From assembly GCA_021161405.1 (NCBI GenBank), contig JAGHAR010000114.1:1-14802 (forward strand): a stretch of DNA of 14,802 bases. The letters are read 5' to 3'. Numbering within the stretch: the stretch's first letter is position 1; every line of letters starts with the position of its first letter. Shown piece by piece: positions 7,020 to 14,488 of this stretch. The translations under genes and the position numbers were made by a program. Source of the stretch: Candidatus Iainarchaeum sp. Its GTDB lineage: Archaea; Iainarchaeota; Iainarchaeia; Iainarchaeales; JAGHAR01. The notes beneath the pieces are model-generated. The model saw only the letters and a list, made by a program, of their open reading frames with translations, made no database searches and had not been told where the DNA came from.

Positions 7020-8201
7020 ATGATGATTACAATCTTTCTCTTCATCAGCGTTGTTTTTTTCGCGACCTTTGTACTCGGCAAATTGATTGAAAAGGTTAAA
7101 ATTCCGTGGATATTTGCCTCGTTAGTTGTTGGTATTCTATTGGCAATTTACAACCCTTTTGCAGCAATTACAAATTCTCCGGAATTTATGTTTTTATCTG
7201 AGTTAGGAATGTATTTCCTTTTGTTCATTATAGGGTTTGAGTTGGATCTTAGCAAATTAAGAAAGATGGGCCCTTTTATTCTGAAATCAACATTTTTCAT
7301 AATTCTCTTCGAAGCTTTTTTCGGCTCTTTAATTATGCGCTTCTTTTTTGGCTATGACTGGATAATATCTATAATTGTAGCTCTTTCGTTTGCTACTGTA
7401 GGCGAGGCAATTCTTGTTCCAGTGTTGGACGAATTCAGAATTATAAATACAAAACTTGGACAAAGTATAATAAGCATAGGCAGCTTGGATGATATAATCG
7501 AGGTCGCCATCTTCTTGCTTGTGATTATTCTCGTAGGAGGCAAAGCAGAATTGACAAACCTCCGCATCGGAACAACTATTCTCTCTATGCTTTTCCTGTT
7601 TTTGTTAACCTTTGGGCTGACAAAACTAGGGAAGCGAAGAGTTAAGTTTAGCTTCCAGAAGATAGAAACCTTGTTTGTATTTATCCTGTTTGTTTTCTTT
7701 TTATTTTTAGCAATTGGACAATATGCGCATGCTTCTGCTGTAGCAGCATTACTTGCGGGAATCGCTATAAGGACGTTTGTACCGAATGAAAGATTGAAAT
7801 TTGTAGATAGCGAACTTAAAACAATGTGTTATGGTTTCTTTGCTCCGATGTTTTTCATCTCGGTTGGATTAAGCACAAATATTCAGTATTTATTGGCTGC
7901 TCCCCTAATGGTTGCGCTTGTTGTGCTTGTTTCAAGCATTGCAAAGATTTTGGCAAGCGTAATCGCTGGTAGAAAAGAACTCGGCTTAAAGGATGCGATA
8001 TTGTTAGGCACTGGCCTATCTGTTAGGTTTAGCACAAGTATTATTGTTGTAAAGATATTGCTGGACGGTGGAATAATAGGCAGAGATATCTACTCTATAA
8101 TTGTTGCTTCAAGCATAGTATTTGGCTTTGTAGTGCCGATTTTGTTTGCGAACCTTGTTGTGCGTTGGAAGATAAACAGGCAGAAAGCACTGGGTGCATA
8201 G
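7020..8201 (+). CDS. CPA2-family monovalent cation/proton antiporter (Kef/NapA-like membrane domain)
   Basis: A 393-residue membrane protein with about 12 hydrophobic segments, the length of the bare CPA2 transport domain without a TrkA-N or TrkA-C regulatory tail. Family features are IPWIFASLVVGILL near the N-terminus and ELGMYFLLFIIGFELDLSKLRK (62-82, the typical Kef-type loop). TVGEAILVPVL comes next, and then SLDDIIEVAIF with the adjacent D157-D158 expected at the ion-binding centre. Electrogenic CPA2 members such as NapA use a paired-Asp site to exchange Na+ for protons. Kef-type members move K+, and the ion here cannot be fixed by sequence. The start ATG is the first of two tandem ATGs, placed for leaderless translation. 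The gene ends 1 nt before the P-type ATPase start, so the two transporters are probably co-translated. Confidence 0.9.
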   Translation: MMITIFLFISVVFFATFVLGKLIEKVKIPWIFASLVVGILLAIYNPFAAITNSPEFMFLSELGMYFLLFIIGFELDLSKLRKMGPFILKSTFFIILFEAFFGSLIMRFFFGYDWIISIIVALSFATVGEAILVPVLDEFRIINTKLGQSIISIGSLDDIIEVAIFLLVIILVGGKAELTNLRIGTTILSMLFLFLLTFGLTKLGKRRVKFSFQKIETLFVFILFVFFLFLAIGQYAHASAVAALLAGIAIRTFVPNERLKFVDSELKTMCYGFFAPMFFISVGLSTNIQYLLAAPLMVALVVLVSSIAKILASVIAGRKELGLKDAILLGTGLSVRFSTSIIVVKILLDGGIIGRDIYSIIVASSIVFGFVVPILFANLVVRWKINRQKALGA

Positions 8202-8202
8202 A

Positions 8203-10782
8203 ATGAAAAACTATGGCCTTACAGAGGCTAAAGCAAGGACGCTGCTTAAAAAATACGGCAAAAACGAAATAAAAAGAACAAAGCGAATTACTCCTTTAGA
8301 GATGTTCATTTCACAATTCAAATCTCCATTAATAATAATCCTAATTTTGGCAGCAGTAGTTTCAATGGCGCTCAGTATTATGCAGATGGAACATGCAAGT
8401 TTATTTGACTCTATGCTTATAGTTGCAATAGTGGTTATATCGTGCATTGCTGGTTTTCTGCAGGATTATAAGGCAGAACGTACTGTGGAAGCACTGCAAA
8501 AGCTAGCTGTGCCTCTCGCGAAGGTAGTAAGAGATGGTAAAGAAAAATTGATTAAAGCTGTTTATCTCGTACCGGGAGACCTTATCATAGTTGAAGCTGG
8601 CGATATTGTGCCTGCAGATGCTAAAATAGTTGAAGAATTTGATCTGATGCTGGATGAATCCATACTAACAGGTGAATCAAGAGCGGTGAAGAAGAAGGTT
8701 GGCCAGACAATATATATGAATTCTGCTGTTGTAATGGGTTCTGCAAAAGCAATAGTTGAAAAAACAGGAATGGATACAAAACTTGGCCAAATAGCTGCAA
8801 AGCTTCAAACAATAGCAAAAGAGAAAACACTGTTTGAACAGGAGATGGAAAAATTTGGCAGGAAAATCTTTATTGTGATTGTTGCAATTATTATTTTGCT
8901 ATTCTTGGTTGGTCTTACAAAATACGGAATATTCCTTACGCTATTACTTGCGATTTCGTTGGCTGTAGCAGCAATTCCAGAAGGTCTGCCAGCAGTAGTT
9001 ACAACCAGCTTGGCAATAGCCGCCAACTCAATGGCGAAGCAAAACGCTCTTGTAAGGCGTCTGGGAGTGATAGAATCCATAGGAGCTGTAGATGTAATAT
9101 GCGCGGATAAAACCGGAACAATAACAAAGAATGAAATGACAGTTGTTAAGCTTTTTTTTGGCAACAGTATTTACAATCCAAAGAGAATTAACAGCAAGGA
9201 TTTAAAAAATTTTGAATGGCTCGCAATAACAAATATTCTCTGCAACAATGCAAAAGTTATTTATGACGAAAGAAAAAACAGAAAGATAATTGGTGACCCA
9301 ACAGAAGTTGCTCTCCTTAATTTTGCTCAAAGATTTAAGCTTAGTAAAGAATATTTAGAGAGAATATTTACAAAGGTTGGAGAGATATCCTTCACTTCCG
9401 AAAGAAAGATGATGAGCGTTATCTATAAAAAAGACAGCAAATACTACCTATTCTCAAAGGGAGCACCGGAAGTATTAATAGAGAAATGCAACCGCATCTA
9501 CGAGAACGGAAAAATAAAAAAACTCACAAAAGCGAAAAAAGAAGAGATTTTAGCGATTAATAGAAAATTTGCCTCAAAAGCTCTCAGGGTTTTGGGCTTT
9601 GCGTTTAAAGAAGAAACGAAACTAGGAGAGGCAAAAAAGGAAGATTGTTTGGCCTGGTTGGCTCTTGAAGCAATGGAAGACCCTCCAAGAGAGAACGTTA
9701 AAGAAGCGCTGTTAGAATGCAGAAACGCTGGAATAAGGGTAATAATGCTTACCGGAGATAATCCACTAACAGCAAAGGCAATAGCAAATGAAATTAACCT
9801 TAGCAGTTCTGCCGTAATTACTGGAAAAGAAATTGACAAAATGAGTGATGAGCAGCTTCGCGCAGAATTAGACAAAGGCGTAAATATATTCGCAAGAGTA
9901 TCGCCGTTCCACAAATTAAGAATTCTAGAGGTTTTACAGTCACAAGGCAAAAGAGTAGCCATGACAGGAGATGGTGTAAACGATGCCTTAGCTCTTAAGA
10001 AGGCAGACATAGGTATTTCTATGGGGATAAAGGGCACTGAAGTTGCAAAGGAAGCAAGCGATATAATACTACTTGATGATAATTTCGCTACAATAAGGAA
10101 TGCTGTTAGAGAAGGAAGGAGAATTTTTGACAACATTAAAAAATTTGTAAATTATTTGTTTACATGCAATATTGCAGAGGTCTTAGTAATATTTTCAGCC
10201 ACAATTTTTCTAACATTAAAAGAGCCGATACTACTTCCAATACAAATTCTTTGGATTAACCTGCTCACAGACGGGATGCCAGCATTGGCCCTAGGCATAG
10301 ACCCAGCAAGACCAGACATAATGCAAAAACCTCCAAGAAAAAAGGGGGAAGGAGTACTTGACAAACGAAACATATTGCTCATTACAACCATTGGTTTAAA
10401 AAAATCAGCAATGTTAATGCTTATTTTCTTTCTAACATTAGCTAATGGCTTAGAGATTGCAAGAAGCGCATTGTTTAGTGGATTTATACTGTATGAATTT
10501 GTAAGAATTGCAAGCATAAGATACCAAGAAAAGCTTGGATGGTTATCTAACAAATGGTTGTTGTTTGCTCTAATAGTTTCAGTAATTGCTCAATTAATAA
10601 TTCTTTACACTCCAATCAGCGAGCTTTTCCACGTTGTTGCATTAGGCATGTATGAGTGGATTATACTAATTGTTGGAGCCATAATAGGATATATCCTCGC
10701 AATAGCAATAACTTGGGCTATTGTTAGATTCTCGCAAAGGGAAAATCAGAAAGCTATAAAAACAAAAATTACATATCATTAA
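8203..10782 (+). CDS. P-type (P2) calcium-transporting ATPase
   Basis: An 859-residue cation pump of the SERCA/PMCA-like P2 class, probably exporting Ca2+. Domains in order: the N-terminal cation-ATPase segment, the actuator with TGES (156-159), and M4 with PEGLP (259-263). The phosphorylation site is DKTGT (D302), with the nucleotide-binding region GDPTEVALL and SKGAPEVL. TGDNPLTAK and the hinge TGDGVND (588-594) follow. Calcium-ligand positions of SERCA appear to be kept: E260 in M4, N656/E659 in M5, and N686/T689/D690 in M6 (NLLTDGMPALALGID). The M8 acidic ligand is not obvious. The C-terminus has no calmodulin-like extension. The ATG at 8203 is preferred because GGGTG lies 6 nt upstream, while an in-frame GTG at 8194 lies within that site. 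The stop overlaps the next start as TAATG. Confidence 0.95.
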   Translation: MKNYGLTEAKARTLLKKYGKNEIKRTKRITPLEMFISQFKSPLIIILILAAVVSMALSIMQMEHASLFDSMLIVAIVVISCIAGFLQDYKAERTVEALQKLAVPLAKVVRDGKEKLIKAVYLVPGDLIIVEAGDIVPADAKIVEEFDLMLDESILTGESRAVKKKVGQTIYMNSAVVMGSAKAIVEKTGMDTKLGQIAAKLQTIAKEKTLFEQEMEKFGRKIFIVIVAIIILLFLVGLTKYGIFLTLLLAISLAVAAIPEGLPAVVTTSLAIAANSMAKQNALVRRLGVIESIGAVDVICADKTGTITKNEMTVVKLFFGNSIYNPKRINSKDLKNFEWLAITNILCNNAKVIYDERKNRKIIGDPTEVALLNFAQRFKLSKEYLERIFTKVGEISFTSERKMMSVIYKKDSKYYLFSKGAPEVLIEKCNRIYENGKIKKLTKAKKEEILAINRKFASKALRVLGFAFKEETKLGEAKKEDCLAWLALEAMEDPPRENVKEALLECRNAGIRVIMLTGDNPLTAKAIANEINLSSSAVITGKEIDKMSDEQLRAELDKGVNIFARVSPFHKLRILEVLQSQGKRVAMTGDGVNDALALKKADIGISMGIKGTEVAKEASDIILLDDNFATIRNAVREGRRIFDNIKKFVNYLFTCNIAEVLVIFSATIFLTLKEPILLPIQILWINLLTDGMPALALGIDPARPDIMQKPPRKKGEGVLDKRNILLITTIGLKKSAMLMLIFFLTLANGLEIARSALFSGFILYEFVRIASIRYQEKLGWLSNKWLLFALIVSVIAQLIILYTPISELFHVVALGMYEWIILIVGAIIGYILAIAITWAIVRFSQRENQKAIKTKITYH

Positions 10783-11261
10783 TGAGAACTATGGGCATAT
10801 ATGAAGGCAAACACAAACTTAAACTTCCTGAAATAAGAAGCCCTGTTGAAGCTGCAAAAAAGCTAATTCCAATACTAATAGTGATAATAGCAGTATGCGT
10901 AATTGCTCTAACAGCATACGAGCTGGCAAAGCCGCGCTATATAGAGTACAGCTTCACAATTAATCCCTTAGATCTGAGTGAAGAGACCTTAACAGAGCTG
11001 CAACTAACAATTAAAAATCCGTTGAAGGAGACAGCAAAGAATGTTGTTGTTAGAGTATATCCAGAAGCAAAAGATGAATTAGTTGTATTCCCTGCAAAGA
11101 AGGAAATTAGCGTGCTTGATGAGACAAGAAAGCTGTCCTTTGTTATTAGACCGACAACCGAAAAAACAATACTCAGCGGCAGATATATTATAAACATCGA
11201 ACTTATTGTTGCGGATAAAACATACAGAGAAAGAGCAATTCTAGAAATAAAGAACGGTTAA
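10782..11261 (+). CDS. Single-pass membrane protein with extracellular beta-rich (Ig/CARDB-like) domain
   Basis: I do not recognise a named family. The 159 residues have a short basic N-terminal tail (1-27, rich in Lys/Arg), one strong transmembrane helix (about 28-48, LIPILIVIIAVCVIALTAY), and about 110 residues predicted outside. The external part alternates hydrophobic strands such as LTELQLTIKNPLKE, NVVVRVYPEA, RKLSFVIRP and RYIINIELIVAD. That pattern resembles the CARDB/NEW3-type beta-sandwich domains of archaeal surface proteins. There is no cleavable signal peptide. Its start overlaps the ATPase stop (TAATG), implying translational coupling and a stoichiometric role with the pump, perhaps as an accessory subunit (inference). 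A second in-frame ATG lies at 10791. Its stop shares four bases with the convergent acylphosphatase stop. Confidence 0.78.
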   Translation: MRTMGIYEGKHKLKLPEIRSPVEAAKKLIPILIVIIAVCVIALTAYELAKPRYIEYSFTINPLDLSEETLTELQLTIKNPLKETAKNVVVRVYPEAKDELVVFPAKKEISVLDETRKLSFVIRPTTEKTILSGRYIINIELIVADKTYRERAILEIKNG

Positions 11262-11530
11262 TGCCTAATTTCAAATTTCGAAAATTCGTTAAGAGGTTCT
11301 TTCCATTCAACTTCGACAGAATCAACCCTGCTGAGAGGCGGTCCTACGCGTATCTCTTTTAACAGCTCTTCTAATTTTTCCTTGCTGCCTTCCGCTACAA
11401 CCTCTACAGAGCCATCAGCAAGATTCCTGACAAAGCCTTTTAGATTTAGGTTGTTGGCTATCCTCTGAACAAAATATCTAAAGCCGACTCCTTGAACAAT
11501 CCCATAAACTTTTGCTTCTATTCGCTTCAT
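11258..11530 (-). CDS. acyP: Acylphosphatase
   Basis: A 90-residue enzyme hydrolysing acyl phosphates such as carbamoyl or acetyl phosphate. It is the normal length for the family and has the complete signature: GIVQGVGFRYFVQ with catalytic R18, and GFVRNLADGSVEVVAEG with catalytic N36. Strands and helices follow the ferredoxin-like fold (KLEELLKEI, VDSVEVEW). There is no ribosome-binding site before the ATG at 11530, and a TATA-like box is centred about 26 nt upstream, so the mRNA is probably leaderless. It is a single-gene transcript. Its stop overlaps the stop of the convergent membrane-protein gene in TTAA, and it diverges from the por operon across 54 bases. Confidence 0.95.
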   Translation of the reverse strand: MKRIEAKVYGIVQGVGFRYFVQRIANNLNLKGFVRNLADGSVEVVAEGSKEKLEELLKEIRVGPPLSRVDSVEVEWKEPLNEFSKFEIRH

Positions 11531-11553
11531 AATTTTTAATTCTTTTAAAAAGA

Positions 11554-11559
11554 TTTAAA
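11554..11559. promoter_or_regulatory. Palindromic TTTAAA box in the acyP/porG divergent promoter
   Basis: Only 54 bases separate the two start codons (11530 and 11585). The self-complementary TTTAAA lies almost exactly in the middle, about 26 nt from acyP and 28 nt from porG. That is the expected TATA-to-start distance for leaderless genes in both directions. A second copy at 11544-11549 is too close to acyP and rather far from porG. Neither gene has a ribosome-binding site. Confidence 0.5.
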
Positions 11560-11584
11560 AATTGTTTTGCAATTATTTTATGCA

Positions 11585-12118
11585 ATGATCAAAGAGATAG
11601 TCATCTATGGAAGAGGCGGGCAAGGAGCAGTAACAAGCAGTTATGTATTGGCTAAAGCATTTTTCTATGAAGGTTTCTATAGTCAAGCGTTTCCTAGTTT
11701 TGGGGTTGAAAGGACAGGTGCACCGGTAGAGGCGTATGTTAGATTCTCAAAGAAGCCAATAAATCTAAGGCAGCATGTCTACAAGGCGGATTATGCTATT
11801 GTGCTTGACAGCAGCTTAATAGAAGCTGCGAATGTAAAAGAAAAACTGAAGAGAAACGCTTCTGTATTTATAAACTCTGCAAAGAAAAGAAAGTATTTCG
11901 GAAAAGATATAAAAGAGATAACAACAGACATTACAAGCATTTCTCTTAAAATTATTGGAAAACCATTTGTTAATATTTCAATTCTTGGTTTGTTTGCTAC
12001 AACGAAGCTTGTAACTATGGAAAGTTTAAGGAAAGCAATCTATGAAATGCTGCCGGAGAATTTAGCAAAATTAAATTATGCAGCGGCTATGGAAATCTAT
12101 AAGAATGTGGTGGGATGA
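11585..12118 (+). CDS. porG: Pyruvate:ferredoxin oxidoreductase, gamma subunit
   Basis: The gamma subunit of the four-subunit 2-oxoacid:ferredoxin oxidoreductase, which decarboxylates pyruvate to acetyl-CoA and passes electrons to ferredoxin. The 177-residue reading starts MIKEIVIYGRGGQGAVTS. The GRGGQG loop (9-14), FPSFGVERTGAPVEAYVR and DYAIVLDSSL are typical of the POR/KGOR gamma family, and NISILGLFA follows. The open frame could be extended by a TTG at 11567, but the ATG at 11585 fits both the family N-terminus and the TATA-box spacing. It is the first gene of porGDAB. Its TGA overlaps the porD ATG by 3-4 nt. Confidence 0.94.
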   Translation: MIKEIVIYGRGGQGAVTSSYVLAKAFFYEGFYSQAFPSFGVERTGAPVEAYVRFSKKPINLRQHVYKADYAIVLDSSLIEAANVKEKLKRNASVFINSAKKRKYFGKDIKEITTDITSISLKIIGKPFVNISILGLFATTKLVTMESLRKAIYEMLPENLAKLNYAAAMEIYKNVVG

Positions 12119-12387
12119 ACAAAAAAATGAAGATTACTAAAGGAGCTGTAATAAAAGAGCCGGGAAGCACTGTAAAATATAAAACCGGAAGCTGGCGCAC
12201 CTTCAGGCCGGTAATTGATTACGAAAAATGTATAAGATGTGGGCTCTGTTGGAGCCAGTGTCCAGATATGGCAATAGAGAAAAAAGGTAACAAATTTGTA
12301 ATTAACTATGATTACTGTAAGGGCTGCGGAATCTGTGCGGAGAATTGTCCAGTAAAGGCCATAAAGATGGTGAGGGAGGAGAAATAG
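12115..12387 (+). CDS. porD: Pyruvate:ferredoxin oxidoreductase, delta subunit (2[4Fe-4S] ferredoxin)
   Basis: A 90-residue ferredoxin-like subunit carrying electrons from the catalytic core. Two complete CxxCxxCxxxCP motifs are present: cysteines 39, 42, 45, 49 and 68, 71, 74, 78, each set ligating one [4Fe-4S] cluster with the pseudo-twofold exchange of the fourth Cys. The GSWRTFRPVIDYEKCI lead-in is characteristic of PorD. The start is uncertain. The ATG at 12115 sits directly after GGTGGG, while an in-frame ATG at 12127 is 12 nt from that site. It overlaps porG by 4 nt and ends directly before porA. Confidence 0.94.
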   Translation: MNKKMKITKGAVIKEPGSTVKYKTGSWRTFRPVIDYEKCIRCGLCWSQCPDMAIEKKGNKFVINYDYCKGCGICAENCPVKAIKMVREEK

Positions 12388-13518
12388 ATGAAAAGAGTTA
12401 TTGAAACAAGCCATGCAATCGCATTAGCTGTTAAATTAGCACGTGTTAAAGTAATTCCAATGTATCCAATTACTCCACAAACACATATTGTTGAAAGATT
12501 AGCGGAATTCATTAACAACGGAACTTTGGATGCAAAGATGATTCACGTTGAAAGCGAGCATTCAGCAATAAGCGCATTGCAAGGAGCTTTACTTAGCAAT
12601 GTAAGGGCCTTTACAGCAACCTCAAGCCAAGGATTAGCGTTAATGTTTGAGATTTTACAAATTATCTCTGGAATGAGATTGCCTGCTGTAATGGTAATTG
12701 CAAACCGCGCATTAAGTGCGCCAATAAACATATGGAATGATCATAGCGATGCCTTTGCTGTAAGAGACCAAGGATGGATGCAGATATTTGCAGAGACAGC
12801 GGAGGAAGCATTAGATAGTGTATTAATGGCATATAAACTTGCGGAATCGAAAGAAGTACAGATACCAATAATGGTAAATATTGATGGCTATTCATTGAGC
12901 CATGTGTATGAACCTGTAGATATACCATCGCAAACACTTGTAGATAGTTTCCTACCAAAATTTAAGCTAGAGGATTATCTAGATATTAACAATCCAAAAA
13001 CATTTGGGCCTATAGGTTTTCCAGACAGCTATATGTATTTCAAAGAGGCGCAACACAAAGCAATGAAAAATGCTGAAAAAAGAATAAAAGAAATCAATAG
13101 AGAATTTAAAAAGAAATTTAAGAGAAGTTATGGCAATGGGCTTGTTGAGGAATACAAAATAGAAGATGCAGAAACAGTATTTGTTTGCTTAGGTTCAATA
13201 TGCGGAACAGCAAGAGAAGCTGTAGATCAGCTCCGAGTAAAAGGGAAAAAAGCAGGTTTGCTGAAACTCCGCTATATAAGGCCATGGCCGTCCAAATCGA
13301 TTAGAAAGGCTCTTAATAAGGCAGAAAAAATTGCTGTCTTTGATAGGGCTTTTTCGTTTGGTAGCGAAGCACCATTATATACTGAACTAAAAGCTACGCT
13401 GCAAGATAAACAGATTAATAGTTATGTCGTCGGCTTAGGCGGCAGAGATGTAACAATTGAGCACTTCAAAAAAGCGTATAGGATGTGCAGCAAAAATAAA
13501 AACGGGTGGTTGTATTGA
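12388..13518 (+). CDS. porA: Pyruvate:ferredoxin oxidoreductase, alpha subunit
   Basis: The alpha subunit binds the pyrimidine half of thiamine diphosphate and helps form the pyruvate site. The 376 residues begin with the family pattern MKRVIETSHAIALAVK and YPITPQTHIVERL (26-38). HVESEHSAISALQGA and TATSSQGLALMFE follow, and then NIWNDHSDAFAVRDQGWMQ. The C-terminal transketolase-C-like domain contains LRYIRPWPSKSIRKAL. YPITPQT and the short-chain active-site context fit pyruvate rather than 2-oxoglutarate. This assignment is made by family resemblance, not by a decisive residue. GGGAGGAG, a strong ribosome-binding site, lies 7 nt before the ATG, and the start is directly after the porD stop. 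The stop overlaps the porB start. Confidence 0.94.
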   Translation: MKRVIETSHAIALAVKLARVKVIPMYPITPQTHIVERLAEFINNGTLDAKMIHVESEHSAISALQGALLSNVRAFTATSSQGLALMFEILQIISGMRLPAVMVIANRALSAPINIWNDHSDAFAVRDQGWMQIFAETAEEALDSVLMAYKLAESKEVQIPIMVNIDGYSLSHVYEPVDIPSQTLVDSFLPKFKLEDYLDINNPKTFGPIGFPDSYMYFKEAQHKAMKNAEKRIKEINREFKKKFKRSYGNGLVEEYKIEDAETVFVCLGSICGTAREAVDQLRVKGKKAGLLKLRYIRPWPSKSIRKALNKAEKIAVFDRAFSFGSEAPLYTELKATLQDKQINSYVVGLGGRDVTIEHFKKAYRMCSKNKNGWLY

Positions 13519-14435
13519 AAGATAAAATAATGGGCCTACCAAGAGAAGAGTATATAGCAAGCGGCCACAGAGCATGTGCTGGTTGTGGTGAAATATTAAC
13601 GATAAGGCATGTACTAAAAGCCTCTGGCAAAAATACGATTGTCGTGAATGCAACCGGCTGCGCAGAGGTTGTCACTACGCCATATCCGCAAACTGCTTGG
13701 AAAATTCCATGGGTGCATTCCGCATTTGAGAATATAGCTGCTGTGGCAAGTGGAATTGATAAAGGATTGGAATGCAGAGGTATTAGAGATAAAATTAATC
13801 TGCTTGCAATTGGCGGAGATGGAGCAAGCTTTGATATTGGTTTTGGCTCATTAAGTGGGGCTATTGAAAGAGGCCATAAATTTACTTATATAGCCACAGA
13901 CAACGAAGCATATATGAATACAGGCATCCAGAGAAGCGGTGCTACGCCTTTGTTTGCAAACACAACAACCTCTCCTGCTGGAAAAAAAATACACGGCAAA
14001 ATAGAGCCAAAAAAACCATTGCCTTTAATAGTTGCTGCTCACGGAGTTAGCTATGTAGCCACAATAAGCATAGCAGATCTTCCAGATCTTTACGCTAAGG
14101 TAAAGAAAGCATTAAAAGCAGAAGTAGTTAGCTTTTTGCATGCTTTTTGTCCTTGTGTTCCCGGCTGGAAATATCCTTCAAGCAAAACAATAGAAATTGC
14201 AAAAAAAGCCACAGCAACGGGAGTTTTCCCATTGTACGAAATAGAGAATGGAATTCTAAAATTCACGAGAAAACCGGCTAAGCTCGAACCAGTAAACAAT
14301 TATCTAAAGATGCAAGGCAGATTCAAGCATTTAAGCCAAAGCGAGATAAGGCAAATACAGAACTATGTGAAAGAACGCTATAATTTTCTTTTGAGTGTGG
14401 AAAACAGTAAGTGCTTCGATACACTTTTTAAATAA
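13515..14435 (+). CDS. porB: Pyruvate:ferredoxin oxidoreductase, beta subunit
   Basis: The beta subunit binds the diphosphate half of thiamine diphosphate and the proximal [4Fe-4S] cluster. In the 306-residue reading C21 and C24 (CAGC), C49 (ATGCAE) and C214 (CPCVPGW) are the likely cluster ligands. GDGASFDIGFGSLSGAIERG and DNEAYMNTG form the thiamine-diphosphate/Mg motif, and TTTSPAGK is typical of pyruvate enzymes. The start is judged to be TTG 13515. GGTGG lies 5-6 nt upstream, and the TTGA arrangement overlaps the porA TGA. A GTG at 13506 falls inside the ribosome-binding site, and an ATG at 13530 would trim five residues. The operon ends here. T-rich bases at 14439-14448 may terminate it. 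Confidence 0.93.
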   Translation: MKDKIMGLPREEYIASGHRACAGCGEILTIRHVLKASGKNTIVVNATGCAEVVTTPYPQTAWKIPWVHSAFENIAAVASGIDKGLECRGIRDKINLLAIGGDGASFDIGFGSLSGAIERGHKFTYIATDNEAYMNTGIQRSGATPLFANTTTSPAGKKIHGKIEPKKPLPLIVAAHGVSYVATISIADLPDLYAKVKKALKAEVVSFLHAFCPCVPGWKYPSSKTIEIAKKATATGVFPLYEIENGILKFTRKPAKLEPVNNYLKMQGRFKHLSQSEIRQIQNYVKERYNFLLSVENSKCFDTLFK

Positions 14436-14461
14436 AAATTTTGCTTTTCGTAATGAAAAAA

Positions 14462-14474
14462 TTTTTATATTAAA
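14462..14474 (+). promoter_or_regulatory. TATA box of the putative small RNA gene
   Basis: TTTTTATATTAAA, preceded by an A-rich BRE-like run (14454-14461), is among the best TATA matches in the window. Its centre (near 14467) predicts initiation at about 14490-14493, where the GC-rich structured element begins. No protein-coding start lies downstream on the plus strand that would otherwise explain it. Confidence 0.6.
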
Positions 14475-14488
14475 TTGAACATAGATAA

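Noticed and set aside
9498..10136. Long minus-strand open frame (212 codons) inside the P-type ATPase gene
   Set aside because: It is a shadow of the conserved hinge and nucleotide-binding coding sequence, with no ribosome-binding site and no recognisable protein.
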